A stretch of 31,022 nt of DNA from SLNP01 sp964446435 (GTDB lineage Bacteria > Bacteroidota > Bacteroidia > Bacteroidales > VadinHA17): NCBI GenBank assembly GCA_964446435.1, contig CAYUOS010000021.1:1-31022 (forward strand), given 5' to 3'. Below, in pieces: positions 30,319-31,022 of the stretch. Made by a program: the position numbers and the translations under genes. The notes under the pieces were generated by a model. The model was not told where the DNA came from, made no database searches, and worked only from the letters and a program-made list of their open reading frames with translations. Position 1 is the stretch's first letter. Every line of letters begins with the position of its first letter.

Positions 30319-31022
30319 CTCTTCGGAATGATTTTACGTGTAAGGGTAATTGTACCTTCAAACCGGTTACGGTAAAGAGACTCAAAATGCTCCTCACACG
30401 AATAGCCTGCTCCCGCCCTCAGGGTCATCATTTTAGTAATCTCCCTGAAGTATATCAGCTTTATTGTTGTAGCGCTAAGACGCTCGAGGTCAACAATGAC
30501 ATTAAAGGGTTCATCGGGCGCAGTTCCTGTGCCCGCGGTGAACTGCAGGTAATCGGTATCATTGAAGTACCTTCTTGCACTCACGAATAGTGAGTTGGTA
30601 ATGCCCGAATCCTTGAAATAGAAGTATACCTTTCCATTTAACCACCATCTGCCAAGATATTTCTCAACACCGGCGACCGTGATGAAGATATTCCGATCGA
30701 AATGGTAATAGTTCAGCCCTGCCGATGCTACCCACCCTCCACCGAGGGTATGCCACAACTCGGCAGAAGCGCGGTGGCGCGGGAAATAGATACCCGGACT
30801 CCATGCATAGTTAAGCCAGCCATATACCGTTGGAGAGATTGTTGGCCAGGCTTCACCCTCAAGCTGGAATTCAGTCTCTCCGGTACCTCCTGAACCAATG
30901 TGCCCGATGTTCAGGTAGCCCATCACCTTTCCGAAGTCAGTCCTGTGTGCTGCACCTGCCTTCCATACCTGCCAAAGCCGGGGATATGGCTCCCTGAAAG
31001 TGTCGAAATAATAGCCTGCTAT
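30315..31022 (-). CDS. YaiO-family outer-membrane beta-barrel protein (5' end outside window)
   Basis: The frame is open to the right edge, so the N-terminus and signal peptide are missing; 235 residues are visible, starting IAGYYFDTFREPYPRLW. They show alternating amphipathic strands with Tyr/Trp girdles (LNYAWSPGIYFPRHRASAELW, GRWWLNGKVYFYF), the RRYFNDTDYLQF motif and a final strand FEGTITLTRKIIPKR, as in YaiO-type barrels. A GTG at 30926 is internal and is not the start. The stop overlaps the HEAT gene start by 4 bp. Together with a membrane family 2 glycosyltransferase this suggests a porin-like exit for a polysaccharide. E. coli has a YaiO barrel near the GT2 gene yaiP, as I recall it. 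Confidence 0.85.
   Translation of the reverse strand: MAGYYFDTFREPYPRLWQVWKAGAAHRTDFGKVMGYLNIGHIGSGGTGETEFQLEGEAWPTISPTVYGWLNYAWSPGIYFPRHRASAELWHTLGGGWVASAGLNYYHFDRNIFITVAGVEKYLGRWWLNGKVYFYFKDSGITNSLFVSARRYFNDTDYLQFTAGTGTAPDEPFNVIVDLERLSATTIKLIYFREITKMMTLRAGAGYSCEEHFESLYRNRFEGTITLTRKIIPKR

Noticed and set aside
30315..30926. YaiO gene starting at the GTG at 30926
   Set aside because: The same frame continues with barrel-like sequence to the window edge, so the true start is outside.

Overview
The window looks like a metagenome-assembled scaffold from an anaerobic member of the Bacteroidota, probably Bacteroidales-like. The evidence is several upstream sequences matching the Bacteroidota -7 promoter element TAnnTTTG, a Reg_prop/Y_Y_Y sensor, a fused SpmA-SpmB protein, a Spy/DUF4890-like secreted protein and a YaiO barrel. 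A run of exactly 100 N marks a scaffold join. No rRNA, tRNA, IS element or CRISPR array was seen.

Region 1 (about 1-15000) is a large [FeFe]-hydrogenase-type locus. On the minus strand, read from 11461 down to 95, the order is HydC (NuoE-like), HydB (NuoF-like), HydA (H-cluster subunit), an H-cluster-domain histidine kinase, a lone receiver, a receiver-histidine kinase, Rex, a RibF paralogue, the radical-SAM maturase HydG and a duplicated TM1266-type regulator. Divergent on the plus strand are a small thioredoxin-like [2Fe-2S] protein, a second H-cluster-domain protein (HydS type, with PAS) and a SpoIIE/PP2C phosphatase. The 184-bp divergent gap holds two abutting Rex-like boxes between two candidate promoters, and a third Rex-like box precedes the receiver/rex segment. 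The notable point is that none of the three H-cluster proteins has the catalytic proton-relay cysteine (Asp, Ala and Asn replace it). HydA also lacks the two relay glutamates and the conserved L2 lysine. HydB has lost three of four ligands of its N-terminal [2Fe-2S] cluster, and the RibF paralogue has lost the riboflavin-kinase signature. The locus therefore looks like a redox or H2 sensing and signalling system built from hydrogenase parts, or a HydABC complex with altered chemistry, rather than a standard bifurcating hydrogenase.

Region 2 (about 15000-24000) holds ordinary chromosomal genes: a Nudix hydrolase, a membrane metallophosphoesterase, a secreted Spy-like protein, a YgjP/SprT-like metallopeptidase, a large periplasmic propeller sensor ending in a cytoplasmic SpoIIE phosphatase, a YebC/PmpR protein and SpmAB.

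Region 3 (about 24000-31022) holds an exported nitroreductase and a large secreted glycoside hydrolase-like protein on the plus strand. Convergent to them is a minus-strand operon, YaiO barrel, HEAT-repeat membrane protein and family 2 glycosyltransferase, that looks like an exopolysaccharide synthesis and export unit.

Three intergenic regions (21502-21809, 23896-24021, 27543-27647) contain tandem arrays of unrelated sequence that share a 7/14-bp period.
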